Assembly (NCBI GenBank): GCA_947044365.1
Contig: OX345636.1
Location: 33,113,212-33,177,211, forward strand
Direction of reading: 5' to 3'
Source of the DNA: Petrosia ficiformis
Lineage: Eukaryota > Porifera > Demospongiae > Haplosclerida > Petrosiidae
Length of the DNA: 64,000 nt
Below the pieces are notes generated by a model. The model was not told the origin of the DNA, did no database searches, and was given only the letters and a program-made list of their open reading frames with translations. Both the position numbers and the translations under genes were made by a program. Positions 13,030 to 25,089 of the stretch are shown piece by piece. Numbering within the stretch: position 1 is the stretch's first letter; every line of letters begins with the position of its first letter.

Positions 13030-13200
13030 GTTATTATTTTACAGTGTCATGGCAACAGATGATTATCAGATGAGTGATACAGGTAGTTTCCTGTGTAATA
13101 ATAATAATAATTATGTAGTTGTTATTATTTTACAGTGTCATGGCAACAGATGATTTTTGTCATTATCAGACGAGTGATACAGGTAGTTTCCTGCATAAAA
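13030..13200. repeat. Tandem duplication of the last-exon tail of copy A
   Basis: Two ~100-bp units (about 13,030-13,097 and 13,117-13,195) share gttgttattattttacagtg, ATGGCAACAGATGAT and GTGATACAGGTAGTTTCCTG. The second unit overlaps the coding end and stop codon of copy A on the minus strand, so the 3' end of the gene was duplicated locally. Plus-strand reading as a tiny ATG exon with splice sites is possible but unsupported. Confidence 0.7.
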
Positions 13201-15260
13201 ATGTGTCGACAGCTTCATTATAAGAAAGGTTGTATTTGCATCTAATTAATTCAGTCAATATCTGTAAAGTGAGGAGATACATTACTCGAATGTATGCATT
13301 AACTATAGTTGACTTACTTCTGGTATTATGATAAACTTTGTATGATTATTTAGCAAGGTGGCAGCTGTTTTATAAACATCTGACTGTATCCCTTGCAAAT
13401 AGTACACAATTTCATCAACCTGTAAATAAAAGTTATGTGTTAATATCTTCATAGAGATCTGACTGATATTCACCATATCATGCAGCTGTATTGGCCACAT
13501 ATTTAGATGAACTGATAGGTTTTTAACAATTCTGGATACCTCTGGATTGCTATAGCAACTTGTGCTGTCTCCTGAATACAATAATCTAATTTTTGGCTAA
13601 AATTAAATATAAATGATGTATGCTAATATATTATTGTAGTATTTCTACCTCAAACATACTGATAGAATCACGTATGAACCACCTGCTAAACATTTCACCT
13701 CTGTTATTTGAATTAATATATATACATGTATGTGTAGTATTCAAAATGAAGTTGATCTCACTTATCGGATGGTCTACATAGTTTAGGGTAATGTTGTATG
13801 TAATACTCCTTCCCCCATGGTGTACTATACAACTCTTCATCAGCAGGTGTGAATTGATTAATAAAAAGTGGAACTAGTAACCCATTTTCTTCAGGATCTT
13901 CTTCGACTTTATACATGTGTAATATGGATTAAACTTGTAATGTACCTAAAGATAATGTACCTTGCCACAAATTATTTTCATCAGAATAATTTGATGTAAT
14001 TGGTGATGGAGAAGAGTCCGGTATCACTACATGGTGAATTAATAATGTAATTACAGTATTGGTATGTACAAGTGTAATATTTATGATACAAATTAGAGAT
14101 AAGAATGTAACTACTTTAATTACCATCTTCATGTTTGGTCAGTAATTCATCATCTTTGTCAATCGACTGTTCACTAATGAAATAAATGTTTTTTAATTTT
14201 CTTAAATCATTGTTATACCTTAGCAGAAACTGTGGCAGAAATTGATCAGAGTCAATGTCACAAAGTGACTGCTCATCGATGCATACTCGTTTGTAATTAA
14301 ATAATATATTTAGAAACTGAATTACAATCATATAATTATATGCATAATTAATCATAACCCTTACTTTACACATTAATAATTGACGGTTGCTGGAATTGTT
14401 CTGTGAATTTCATAGTTGATGTTACATGCAATGGAATGCATTGATATACTGACCTTCATAACTACCAATGACCAGTGACTATATTTTCTTCCCAAACCAT
14501 GAAATAGGGAATGGTGGATTCCAACTAGCCTCCTTACAGATGGTTATAAAGAAAGACATGTTGTAATTAGTATACAGCCAAACATATATACAGCACTAAC
14601 CTGAACTCATGAGCTTCTTTGTCAATATTTGTTTTTAAATCTTCTGGGACAATTACAATACAAATTTTTTGAAATATCAGCCACCTGTTTACAATGATGT
14701 AGTAACAATTGAAAAAATTTATAATCATTAAATTTTACTTACACATAATATTAAGGTACCATTCCTTGATACTACACATGATACAGTATTTATGCAATCT
14801 GGATCAGTCTATTTAAAATATATGTTGTGGCAATAAACATAATTACTAAGAATAGCTGAAAAGGCTTGTAAACCTTTATGTAATGAGTAGGGTCAGTGTG
14901 CTTTTTTTGTATCCAAGTTTTCTTCAGTCAAATTGTAGATAACAAAGTCATCATCATCCTTAAACATTAAATGTAAGACAATGCATTTAAATAATGCATA
15001 GATTTCCTTACAGATGTCCTTTTTACCAAATCTGTATAATATAACAAAACAACCTTTTGGAAAAGAAAATCAAGTAACATTTGCAACTATCAGTGACATG
15101 GCCCAGTGGCTTCAGTACCTCTTGTTTTACAGCTGCCTGTTTTTGTTGTGAATCTGCATATACAACATAATTTTTTAAAATTTGCATTATTCAAATATTA
15201 CTACACATTTCACCTGAACTTTTGCAATTATTGGCTTTTTCAGACTTTGGTGTACAATAA
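13166..15260 (-). other. C-terminal domain of copy A, unknown fold
   Basis: Short exons downstream of the protease encode, in order: EEDDFV-like acidic linkers, an IVIVPEDLKTNIDKEAHEF segment (about 14,600-14,660), CIDEQSLCDIDSDQF, then the conserved core. The core includes ENGLLVPLFINQFTPADEE, STPWGKEYYIQHYPK, MFSRWFIRDSISMFE, IRLLYSGDSTSCYSNPE, HLNMWPIQLHDMVNI, VDEIVYYLQGIQSDVYKTA and ILTELIRCKYNLSYNEAV, ending in VSLV-stop. The same core, about 60-70% identical by eye, is found on both arms of the palindrome at 32,355-36,715, so it is a real, separately spreading protein unit. I recognise no known domain. Confidence 0.6.
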
Positions 15261-18200
15261 AATATTATTATAAGATTTTAAGTAAATTGCATTAATTAAT
15301 TACCTCAATAATTATTGTTGTGTTGACATGCAGTATTCTGCGATTCATTAGCTGTGTCATCATTAGTTTTCTTGCAATGCTTATATCCTCCTATTTAATT
15401 TGTAGACATGTTTATAACAATTACATATAGCTAATAAATAGTGAAATAATACTTGGCTGAAGTCTAGAGCAGCATTTAGTACCATGCATCTTGCAATCTG
15501 CATACAGAGTGTAAGATGTTTTTAAGTTCTCATTTTAAGAGTCAGACTAACCAAACACACAAACACTCCACAATCACTGCTATTGGTTTGCTTGAGATCC
15601 TAAAATGATGTTAGAAACGAAAGGATCTTTCTTATACAAGTGATAGTAATACCATAATGCGACAGTAACTCCACTCAGCTAAATTCAGAACAGTACCCAG
15701 TTTCTCTTTAAATTCACAGCAAATGAAATACCTATATTAAATATATAAATTTGGGATTTATAGGAAGTTAGTAAAGCAATGCTATGTGTACCAAATCAAG
15801 TTGATCACATCTGCTTTCATATTATGCAAAGTGTCAAAATACATTATTTGCTTGTCAGCTATGTTAACAATCTGAAACGCATGTAAATTCAAATTTTATT
15901 AAGAAAAATCCTCACAAGTAAAATCCAGTGATATTGCAGATGAACAGGCATGACAATCATCTTGAGTAACGAAAGATCAACATCCTTTGTTATTAATAAT
16001 TAATAAAAATGGCAAATCATTTTATCTTCCTATTCACTTTCATCCAGCGTTGAACTCCATAATATCCACAGGCTTTGAATTTTGGTAGAAAAGCTGGATT
16101 TAATGACTTGACCACTTTTAACTTCACATCCTGCATAGAATTGCATTGCTTAGTTAATTTAACTCTATGTTGTTATATTATTTTGAAATGAACACCTTGT
16201 TTGCTTCAGAGCACACTATCTGTATATAGTCATCAACAACCTACAATTTTTTATATAAAATGAAGGAAATTTATTATTATTGGTAATGTCCACTAACTTT
16301 GTCGGATAGCCAATGATTGGGCTCAAGTTGTGATAAGTGTGGCATTATTGTATAATCTCCATCAGACCATACCTTGTTAGAAATTTGCATGAAACAGAGA
16401 ACTATATAGTATTTCTATTCAAACCTTTTCAGCTGACATATGCTGCAAATAGACTTTCATTGATGGCTATAGAATAAAGTATTATCTACTAAGAATGAAG
16501 AGGTTACACTACACACCTTGACCTCCGGTTGACTTAGTTGTTGCTGCTTGTGAAGTACACACTGTGGGAATGAAGTTCAATTTGATGTGCAAACATCATT
16601 ATCAGTATTACTTTGCTTAAATTTTCCATTCCATAAATAGCAGTACAACAGTTCATCTTGAAGTTAATGAAATGCAATAATTTCCGTAAAATGGCCATGT
16701 AGTGGCATAAACACTTTACCTGAACAATATCTGTATTTTGCCAGAAAGCATTCTTTTCTGTGGTATATGAATCATCATATATTGTCCATCCAATGTTATT
16801 CCACACCAGTGTAACATCTATAATTATAAACACATTTCGCAGAATGACTATTATTACAAATATAAATTTCAACATACAGTGACCACAATGCACATTTTCT
16901 CCATAGTGTACCTGGAAGGGAAAGCAAACACATGAATATTCATATTTGCACTGCATGTATAATAGTTCATACAATTACTGCCAATAGTCTGTAATTCAGT
17001 TTTTTTTCACTCCAGGACATAACTATAACACTGCAGCAAAAAAAGACTTGGTGAAGAAAGTTGTCATGCTGTACTCTAACTGACTTTGGCAGGGAGACAG
17101 GTGTCAATAGTTTTTCCATGTTCATGTTTCTCTGGATGTTTATTACTTGGTATTCAGGGAATTCAACTTTGCTTTCTGTAATTCGTAATGTAGACTCACA
17201 CATAATGCATCTCCTGGAAAATGTGTGAATAATAATGGCTATTAACAAACTGACCCATATGATACAAATTCTTCGGTATGCTGTTTGAGTTTACTTTTCC
17301 AGAGATCTGTTATCTCGATAATACCATTTTGTGGTGGTGTAACATAGAGGCTACTATATTCCAAGGTTTCATCATCATTCTGGACAAATAGTATGATTAC
17401 TGTATTATGACCTTATTATTATCCTTATCCTTACGTAAACACATGAAGTGCAGTTCACTCGTTTTTCTATCATCAGTGTCATTAGATTTTGAAAGGTAGA
17501 ATGAAGCTGATGACACAGACACATTAATTATAGGTTTAAAGAATTTGAATACTTATTTGCTTTACCTTGAAGACACTTCCAATCAGTTGTTCAATAAGTC
17601 CACTAATACAATCACCACAGTCTTTCATTTCACCAACTTCAGTTGCTTCACGTAATTCTTTCTACAAGTACAGTGTTACAAACAAATGCGTATATAAAAT
17701 ATAATTAATTAATTTTGCTAATATACAATTATAGGGTAAGCATTTGGAGACTTTGATGATTTCTCTAAATTTTTATTAACTTCTATAAACTTTCTTTGGA
17801 GGGGAGTTTGATCAAGTTCTTCTACAATTGAAAAAATGAACACGTTCAAAGAACAAATACTTCGTAATATCATACCTATACATTGTAAAGCAAGAGACAG
17901 TTTGGTTACTGCCAGTGCTTGAATCACAGCATTTAGCCAGCACATGTTCTGCTTTCTGAGGTTAGAGAGACCGGAATTTGTCCTTCTCTTGATGACTAAT
18001 TCATTCCAACTTTCTACTTATAATATTGTAATTCATTGAAAATATTACATGTATTCCCTTAAATTCATTAAATCAACAGACCTGTTTCAATCAAAGAAGT
18101 GTTTGTCACAGTTTCCTATATAATGTAAAATAGTCAGAATAGTTTATAAAAAATAATCTTGTTGGCAGTGCATTTACCTGCTTTGGCAATCCATCACTAC

Positions 18201-21200
18201 TGTTTTCCACATTCTGTTCTTCCAATACTTTATGTTCATTATAAATCATTGCTACATACGATAATCAGTATATTGAGATTATAAAATCATTATAACATAC
18301 ATTTCCTTGTTGCTTCTGTGGTTTGCAAGTCTAGATATATATGTAGTTATTATGATTATGATAATTATAATACAAAAGACTTAATAATTATACCTTTGTG
18401 TGAACCATCTGTCTGAATACTACCATTTGTGTGATTGTCTATAACATTAAGAGGATTTTCATTTCTATCTCTAAACAAAGATATAAACCAACATGCATCT
18501 ATTATCTCATGTTTAGCTATACATACTGTAAATTTGGTAGATTGAATTCAGTGGTTGGTGGGTTTTGATAGTATGATGTAGTATGAGATTTGTAAGATGT
18601 CTTGCGACGCTTTGCCCACTTTTCAGTTAGTGACTCTGAATTTCTTTTCAAATGAATCTACACTTGAAAATAAGAATGAAATGAAAATGCAATAAACCTA
18701 TTTTGTAGTTTTACAGTAATCTTTCTTTGAGGTTGTCCAGTTAGTTTATCTATATATTTTAACTGGCGTCCATATAGAATGTCATAATGTTGTTTGATGA
18801 AAACATCAGGTCTTAACCGATGCTTTTTATGATCCATTTGCTTCAGAATGAGGTTCCAAGCTTCAATTGCACCACTTGTCCTTTGCTTTCTGATGTCTTC
18901 TTTCAACTATAAAAAAAATTATAATGAAAACAAAATTGCAAAGGGATATATACAAGCACCTTTTGCTTCTGTAAAATTGACATTGTTTGCGACTCCATCC
19001 AGTCAATATATCTCTTTGGGTCACCTACATCATAATTATAATTATATTACAGATGAATGTAAAGATTAACCTCTTAAAATGCCACTCCAAAAGGGGGTTA
19101 ACGACAGCCAGTTTTTGTGCAATTTTTCCATAAAAAGTGGCTGATAGAGAGGATTGACAGGAAGGTTTGCATTCACGCATACATTTATTGCTTGCAAGTG
19201 TTTAACAAAGTATGAGCCAAAAGGTTTTTGCAAGGAAACAGACATATGCTTTTCTTCTGAGTCTTCTTCCATGAGATCATTTCTGCTTTCTTCATCTCCA
19301 TCATGTGTGATATCTTCGTCCATTGAATCTTCTAGTAGCGTACTGTCACCAAGTTCCTTAAAGAGCTGCAGCAAACAATCATATGCCTCTTTAACCTGAC
19401 TATTGGTATGTGATGAGCAAAAGACAACATTGCAAGCTTTTAAACATTTTAAGAACCTTGCCAAATTCCAGCTATTTACCATGACTGAGAAACAGAACAT
19501 GGCAAATTTATAATGATTCTTGTTGGAGCTGTGTATGTAAAAGACAAAAATGATAATCATTTTACATAGAAATAATTATATACTTACAAAAGTTTACGGC
19601 ACATTTTCTTTGCAATGTTCATTATGTTACTCACACAAGCAAGGACAAATACCTTATTATGATCTTCCTCCTTGCCAGAGCCATTTACAATCCTGAAGCA
19701 TCTGTGTATGTAATCTGAAGCTGTTTCCAAGTTGTACACTCTCAAAAAGCTTTGGAAAAGCACTAAACTACGATCAATGACAACTTGTGTAGGCAAAACA
19801 GTATTTTGAAAGCCAAACAATTGTGCTTCCTGTCTTCTAAAACATTCTAAAAAGTAGCTAACAGCTGTTATTGTATGTTCACTTGAAATAAATTCAGCTA
19901 CTGCGATTGGACCTTCTTTGTTAGAAGGGTGCTGTAGAACAATCGAATAATACAGGAGTTTCCCACTGTGCACACATTCATCATTTTTCAATGACACTAT
20001 TGTACCTGTAGCATCACAGTACAAGGTCTGGTGCCTTACCATATGGTGATAAATACGAATGCCCATTTCAGTGTAGCAATGTACACTGAAGGGAAAGGCA
20101 TGTATTCTCTGTATGTATCCCATTCCATGTTTATTTTTTATTTCTTCTTGCAAGAGAAGTAGGGACTTGATGAGATTTCCATCATTTTGCTCAGATTTCA
20201 AGTTTTCACTTGATATATATCCGTTGAAAAACAGACGTTGTATTTCAGACTCCATCTCGATTACCTGATGCCAACTGTTGTTGCGATAGCATTAAGTACT
20301 GTTTACTGTGGAGTGTTGATGGCGATTCATGCTGTAATTTTTTTTGAAATTCACATCTTTCTTTGTTTTTAATATGTCTACTGCGTCGTTCATATGTGTT
20401 ATGTGATATTTTCCCGTCTGATGTTATTAACAATTTCAATCTATCGGGTGTATTGTTAGCATCATATGGTGGAATGATTGCTTTGAAAGTAAAGGAACAA
20501 TCACTAAAAGTGCAATAGCCCTCACATCTAAAGAAATTGATGATAATAATTTGCATTATCTTTCATAGTTATAGTTACTAAACATAATTATATGCAAGAC
20601 CTGAAACATGGTGCCAACTGCTTTCTGGAGTTAGGAAGTTTGATTCTTCCCTTTTTAAAGGCAATTGAACAGAAAGGATTGAACTGAGAGATTTTTTTAG
20701 CAATAGTTGCAGTCCATTCTATTGAAAGTTGACTAGAGTGTCCACCTATTTCAATCCATTCGCTCCAACTTAGCTCTATATTTGATTCACATCGTAATGA
20801 TGGTCCACTAAATATTTCACTGGATTCGCTCTATATAAAATAGGAACCACAATTTACCACACACAATTATGCATTTGTATGCAATGGATATTATCATTCT
20901 CACTTCCAATTGGTTTTCTATCCAGGCAGTAGGTGATACCATGAAACTAGGGAACAAACATTGTTATCATCTACATGTAAGTATCCATTTGAGTCTCGTG
21001 CTTTGATGGAAAGAAATTTGCAAAAATGTGTTTTGAAATAGAAAGGTTTTCACCTTCAATATACAGAGGACTGTCGATCCCTTTATCAGTACAAAAGACA
21101 CATTTAAAGGAGGATAAGGTTTCAGCATATTCTTCTGTGATGTTCAATCCAATGCATTTAGGATGATAGTATTCCAAGCAGTAATCACACATGATCATGA

Positions 21201-22142
21201 ACCTTAATAATTATTATACAAAAGTAACTGTTTTCCTTATTTCTGAGAACATACTCATTATTGTACTCTGTCTGGCATACACAAAAGACATCTGGTGATT
21301 CGGCTTTCTCTACTATTTCTTGCTACATAATGCAAGAACACATCAGGAGATCAGTAGTATTTGGTTTCACACAATAATTTACTTGGCTGATTTTGAGTAA
21401 GCTGTCATTAGCTAATATTTGGTCTGATTTTATTTTTTTATCCTAAAGAAAGAGGCATTAATCCTGAATACAAGCATTATAGTTTCTTTGTTACATTGTC
21501 ATCAGCAATAACTAGACTACTCTTGTGTTTTTTCTGTATTTTTTCATTTTCCTAAAAGGAGTTGAATATACATTATTAGCTACATAACTGTACATTGTTT
21601 TTACATTTTCATCATTCAATGGACTATAGTCTTCTTCGCTGCAGGTTTCCTTTATAGGAGGAAGATATGTAATTAACATTACTTATACATAATGGAATCT
21701 TACTACTGTTTCCACATCTTGCTCTGCATAAAAGTATTTGTGTAAGTTTGCTAGTTTATGATTATTAACATTTCTTACCAACATTTACATCTTTTGCTTT
21801 CTTTTCTTGGTCTACAACAGTTTCATCTGTCATCTATTGTAACAAAATTAATGTAAAATTATATACAGTTATTATGCACTATAATTACTATGTTACCTGT
21901 AATCTGTCAAGCAATCTTGTCTTTAAACCATGTAGATTGCAATAATAATGGTTTGCAATTGCTTTGACATATCTGCTGTCTATTTTTTGTTTTCCCAACA
22001 GTTCCCTACAAGCCATAGTCCAGTAGCCATCATTTCTTGTACATGAGGACTTCTTTGGTGGAAGTCCATCGAGAATTATGTATTCTTCAAGTTTGCCAAC
22101 ATCTACGATATACTTGGCTTTTCTAGGCTGAGTTTTTGGCAT
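13166..22142 (-). CDS. Copy A: PHD / transposase-like / USP / Ulp1 multidomain gene
   Basis: A long minus-strand locus made of many short exons separated by 40-100-bp introns. The ATG at 22142 opens exon 21897-22142; the last exon is 13166-13261, with TGA at 13168-13166. Order of modules: N-terminal domain (DGLPPKK..GYWTMACREL), acidic and Lys-rich linker exons 21,400-21,835, PHD finger, Cys-rich Zn segment (FRCEGYCTFSDC), transposase-like module, USP, Ulp1, C-terminal domain. Phases agree across the junctions I checked in the N-terminal, PHD, USP and Ulp1 parts. The exception is a one-base shift near 20,260, where two overlapping frames must be joined. Whether one transcript covers all modules, or the C-terminal part is a second gene, cannot be settled here. 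Copies B, C and D are relatives, and B is divergently placed. The combination suggests a mobile or domesticated element whose protein acts on chromatin and on ubiquitin/SUMO conjugates; that role is inference. Confidence 0.72.
15310..16375 (-). other. Ulp1/SENP (C48) protease module of copy A
   Basis: Successive exons give the full C48 motif order. PNHWLSDKVVDDYIQIV is the usual substrate-side start. LKMIVMPVHLQYHWILL carries the catalytic His (about 15,930). IADKQIMYFDTLHN carries the Asp. KQTNSSDCGVFVC carries the oxyanion Gln and catalytic Cys (about 15,570). ARCMVLNAALDFSQ and EDISIARKLMMTQL form the usual C-terminal helices. All four key residues are intact. Known C48 enzymes process or remove SUMO or NEDD8, and plant Mutator-like and Zisupton-type elements are known to carry such proteases. 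Here the module follows directly after a USP module on the same strand. Confidence 0.88.
16775..17995 (-). other. USP (C19) deubiquitinase module of copy A
   Basis: The Cys box reads GLSNLRKQN then MCWLNAVIQAL (catalytic Cys codon at about 17,942), matching the USP pattern N-x-G-N-x-C-(W/Y/F)-x-N-(S/A)-x-(L/I)-Q-x-L. A QDA-box-like helix follows (MKDCGDCISGLIEQLI, about 17,600), then finger pairs VNCTSC and RCIMC. The His box is split over two exons: NYRLLAVI then VHYGENVHCGH (His about 16,880). The last box is GWTIYDDSYT (about 16,785). All three catalytic positions (Cys, His, Asp) are present, so activity on ubiquitin or a ubiquitin-like conjugate is possible. The intervening core is shorter than in typical USPs. 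Confidence 0.82.
18690..20860 (-). other. Zn segment and transposase-like (MULE-type) module of copy A
   Basis: From 20,860 the exons encode a Trp-rich lead (WSEWIEIGG), a Cys-rich segment (CFRCEGYCTFSDC) and then the conserved core. The core has a pre-core IQRIHAFPFSVHCYTEMG, a first Asp in LYCDATGTIVS (about 20,010), a second Asp in VVIDRSLVLFQSFLRVYN (about 19,770), and downstream RTSGAIEAWN (about 18,870), where Glu sits in a context like the RTNN-x-x-E motif of Mutator-like transposases. Spacing and motif style point to an RNase H-fold D..D..E nuclease. An acidic insert (about 19,265-19,350) and a conserved WLSLTPFWSGILRG precede the last block. The one-base shift near 20,260 interrupts this module. 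Assignment to MULE-like is by motif only and is inference. Confidence 0.65.
21054..21325 (-). other. PHD finger module of copy A
   Basis: Two exons (about 21,255-21,325 and 21,054-21,202) encode FCVCQTEYNNE joined to FMIMCDYCLEYYHPKCIGL, then FKCVFC. Cys and His order is C-x-C ... C-x2-C ... H-x2-C ... C-x2-C, a complete C4HC3 PHD finger. The aromatic residues before the His and the MIMCD-type strand resemble histone-tail readers, so binding of a histone H3 tail is plausible but not shown. The equivalent fingers in copies B and C keep the same spacing; in B the His is replaced by Arg (FYRLDC). Confidence 0.9.
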
Positions 22143-22299
22143 CAAAAAGGAAGATTAATAATGCTCTTTATATTTACCAATGTACTTACCATTCTCTGTA
22201 AAACAAATATGTGCTATACCCGTGGTTCATTATCCTTCATCACCTACTTTAATACTTTTTTGTATCAGTGTAGTGTTAATTCACCTGTGATGTGTGATT

Positions 22300-24290
22300 G
22301 ATTAACATTGTGGTGCTATAGCTATGTCCAATGTGCTGTGTATATACCTGCTGTTATCCTGACTGAGTTTTGTTACTCTGACTTCCTTCATTACCCAGCA
22401 ATAATGATTTAATTAATATGTAATATAATGAACTGTTGTGATTACCGATATTTGCTCAGTAGGGTGTGGTTTTCCAAGTGGTGCTATATGTTCAATGTAT
22501 TGTGTATGTACCTGTAGTTATCCTGACTGAGTTTCGTTACTCTAACTTCCTTCATTACCCAGCAATAATGATTTAATTAATATGTAATATAATGAACTGT
22601 TGAATTACCGATAATTGCTCAGTAGGGTGTGGTTTTCCAAGTGGTGCTATATGTTCAATGAATTGTGTTATGTACTTGTTGTTATCCTGACTGAGTTTCG
22701 TTACTCTAACTTCCTTCATTACCCAGTAATAATGATTTAATTAATATGTAATATAATGAACTGTTGTGATTACCGATATTTGCTCAGTAGGGTGTGGTTT
22801 TCCAAGTGGTGCTATATGTTCAATGTATTGTGTATGTACCTGTAGTTATCCTGACTGAGTTTTGTTACTCTAACTTCCTTCATTACCCAGCAATAATGAT
22901 TTAATTAATATGTAATATAATGAACTGTTGTGATTACCGATAATTGCTCAGTAGGGTGTGGTTTTCCAAGTGGTGCTATATGTTAAATGTATTGTGTATG
23001 TACCTGTAGTTATCCTGACTGAGTTTTGTTACTCTAACTTCCTTCATTACCCAGCAATAATGATTTAATTAATATGTAATATAATGAACTGTTGTGATTA
23101 CCGATATTTGCTCAGTAGGGTGTGGTTTTCCAAGTGGTGCTATATGTTCAATGTATTGTGTATGTACCTGTAGTTATCCTGACTGAGTTTTGTTACTCTA
23201 ACTTCTTTCATTACCCAGCAATAATGATTTAATTAATATGTAATATAATGAATTGTTGTGATTACCGATATTTGCTCAGTAGGGTGTGGTTTTCCAAGTG
23301 GTGCTATATGTTCAATGTATTGTGTTATGTACTTGTTATCCTGACTGAGTTTCGTTACTCTAACTTCCTTCATTACCCAGCAATAATGATTTAATTAATA
23401 TGTAATATAATGAACTGTTGTGATTACCGATATTTGCTCAGTAGGGTGTGGTTTTCCAAGTGGTGCTATATGTTCAATGTATTGTGTATGTACCTGTAGT
23501 TATCCTGACTGAGTTTTGTTACTCTAACTTCTTTCATTACCCAGCAATAATGATTTAATTAATATGTAATATAATGAACTGTTGAATTACCGATAATTGC
23601 TCAGTAGGGTGTGGTTTTCCAAGTGGTGCTATATGTTCAATGTATTGTGTTATGTACTTGTTGTTATCCTGACTGAGTTTCGTTACTCTAACTTCCTTCA
23701 TTACCCAGTAATAATGATTTAATTAATATGTAATATAATGAACTGTTGTGATTACCGATATTTGCTCAGTAGGGTGTGGTTTTCCAAGTGGTGCTATATA
23801 TTCAATATGTTGTGTATGTACCTGTAGTTATCCTGACTGAGTTTTGTTACTCTAACTTCTTTCATTACCCAGCAATAATGATTTAATTAATATGTAATAT
23901 AATGAACTGTTGTGATTACCGATATTTGCTCAGTAGGGTGTGGTTTTCCAAGTGGTGCTATATGTTCAATGTATTGTGTTATGTACTTGTTATCCTGACT
24001 GAGTTTCGTTACTCTAACTTCCTTCATTACCCAGCAATAATGATTTAATTAATATGTAATATAATGAACTGTTGTGATTACCGATATTTGCTCAGTAGGG
24101 TGTGGTTTTCCAAGTGGTGCTATATGTTCAATGTATTGTGTATGTACCTGTAGTTATCCTGACTGAGTTTTGTTATTCTAATTTCCTTCATTACCCAGGA
24201 ATATGATTTAATAATGATTTAATTATTATGTAATCTAATAGATTACTGATAATTGCTCAGTAGTGTCTGGCTTTCCATGCACTGTTGTAT
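22300..24290. repeat. Tandem array, ~164-bp unit, about 12 copies
   Basis: The marker cagtagggtgtgg starts at 22457, 22620, 22785, 22949, 23113, 23277, 23439, 23602, 23767, 23931 and 24093, with a mutated unit at 24258; spacing is 162-165 bp. Central units are almost identical. The first unit and those after 24,240 are diverged, and weaker relatives extend to about 24,530, the pattern left by unequal crossing-over. Each unit holds the palindrome-like TTTAATTAATATG and a run gttatcctgactgagttt. The array fills the space between the divergent copies A and B. Confidence 0.93.
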
Positions 24291-25089
24291 CATCTTTGTG
24301 TGGTGTGTATACTTGTACTTACCATGAAAATGTTTCGTTGCTGTAGTTCTTTCAAGTAACGAGCAATATAATTTTGCATTATGAAATATAGTGAATACCC
24401 AGCGCGAAACGAATAATTGCTCACTGGACGCCAGTTTTCCGAGTGTTAATACATCTTCATTGTGTTGTATAAATAATTGTAGTTCCTCTGACCGTGTTTT
24501 AGTGACTGCATCTATCTCCCTTAACCAGCAAATACAACTCTACTCATCAAAAATGTATGGAATGTTACATGCGGTTTTAAACTCCTCCCACAAGAATCTG
24601 GTGCTAGCTTCAACTGAGTGTCTAGGTCTACCTTCTGTTATGTTTATGTTGTAATTTTTACAAGTGTCACCATATAATACAGACTAGAACTTTCTTTTGT
24701 TATTGTGTATTACTTGTCTAACAAGTGCTATAATATATGTTGTGTATTACTATCAGTATGTTAAGTTGCATAATAATTTTCTGTTAAGTGTTATGTTGTG
24801 CAATACTTTTCACAAGAATTATATATTTATAGTCTAGAACTTTCTTAGGTTGTGTAATACATTTTGTGTTATGTTGTGTAATGCTCAATCTAGAATCTTC
24901 CATATTGTGTAATACTTATTTCTTCTTATAATCATTTCACTATATAAAACATTACAAAAGTGGTCAAGATTAACTTCCTTATAGTCATAGTACTGGTTAG
25001 TAGTTGGAGTAGAGTTGTTATTCAAGCTCGGTTGACATGGTATGGATCAAGAACATTGAATTGTATGACAGTATGCTATTGACATTTAG

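Noticed and set aside
14400..14480. A second HW-type protease motif (KYSHWSLVVMK) in the C-terminal part of copy A
   Set aside because: The frame is ambiguous, with another reading (SWNPPFPISWFGKK) equally open, and no matching Asp or Cys motif follows.
22300..24290. CRISPR-like array
   Set aside because: Units are 164 bp and homogeneous throughout, with no short-repeat/variable-spacer alternation; the genome is eukaryotic.
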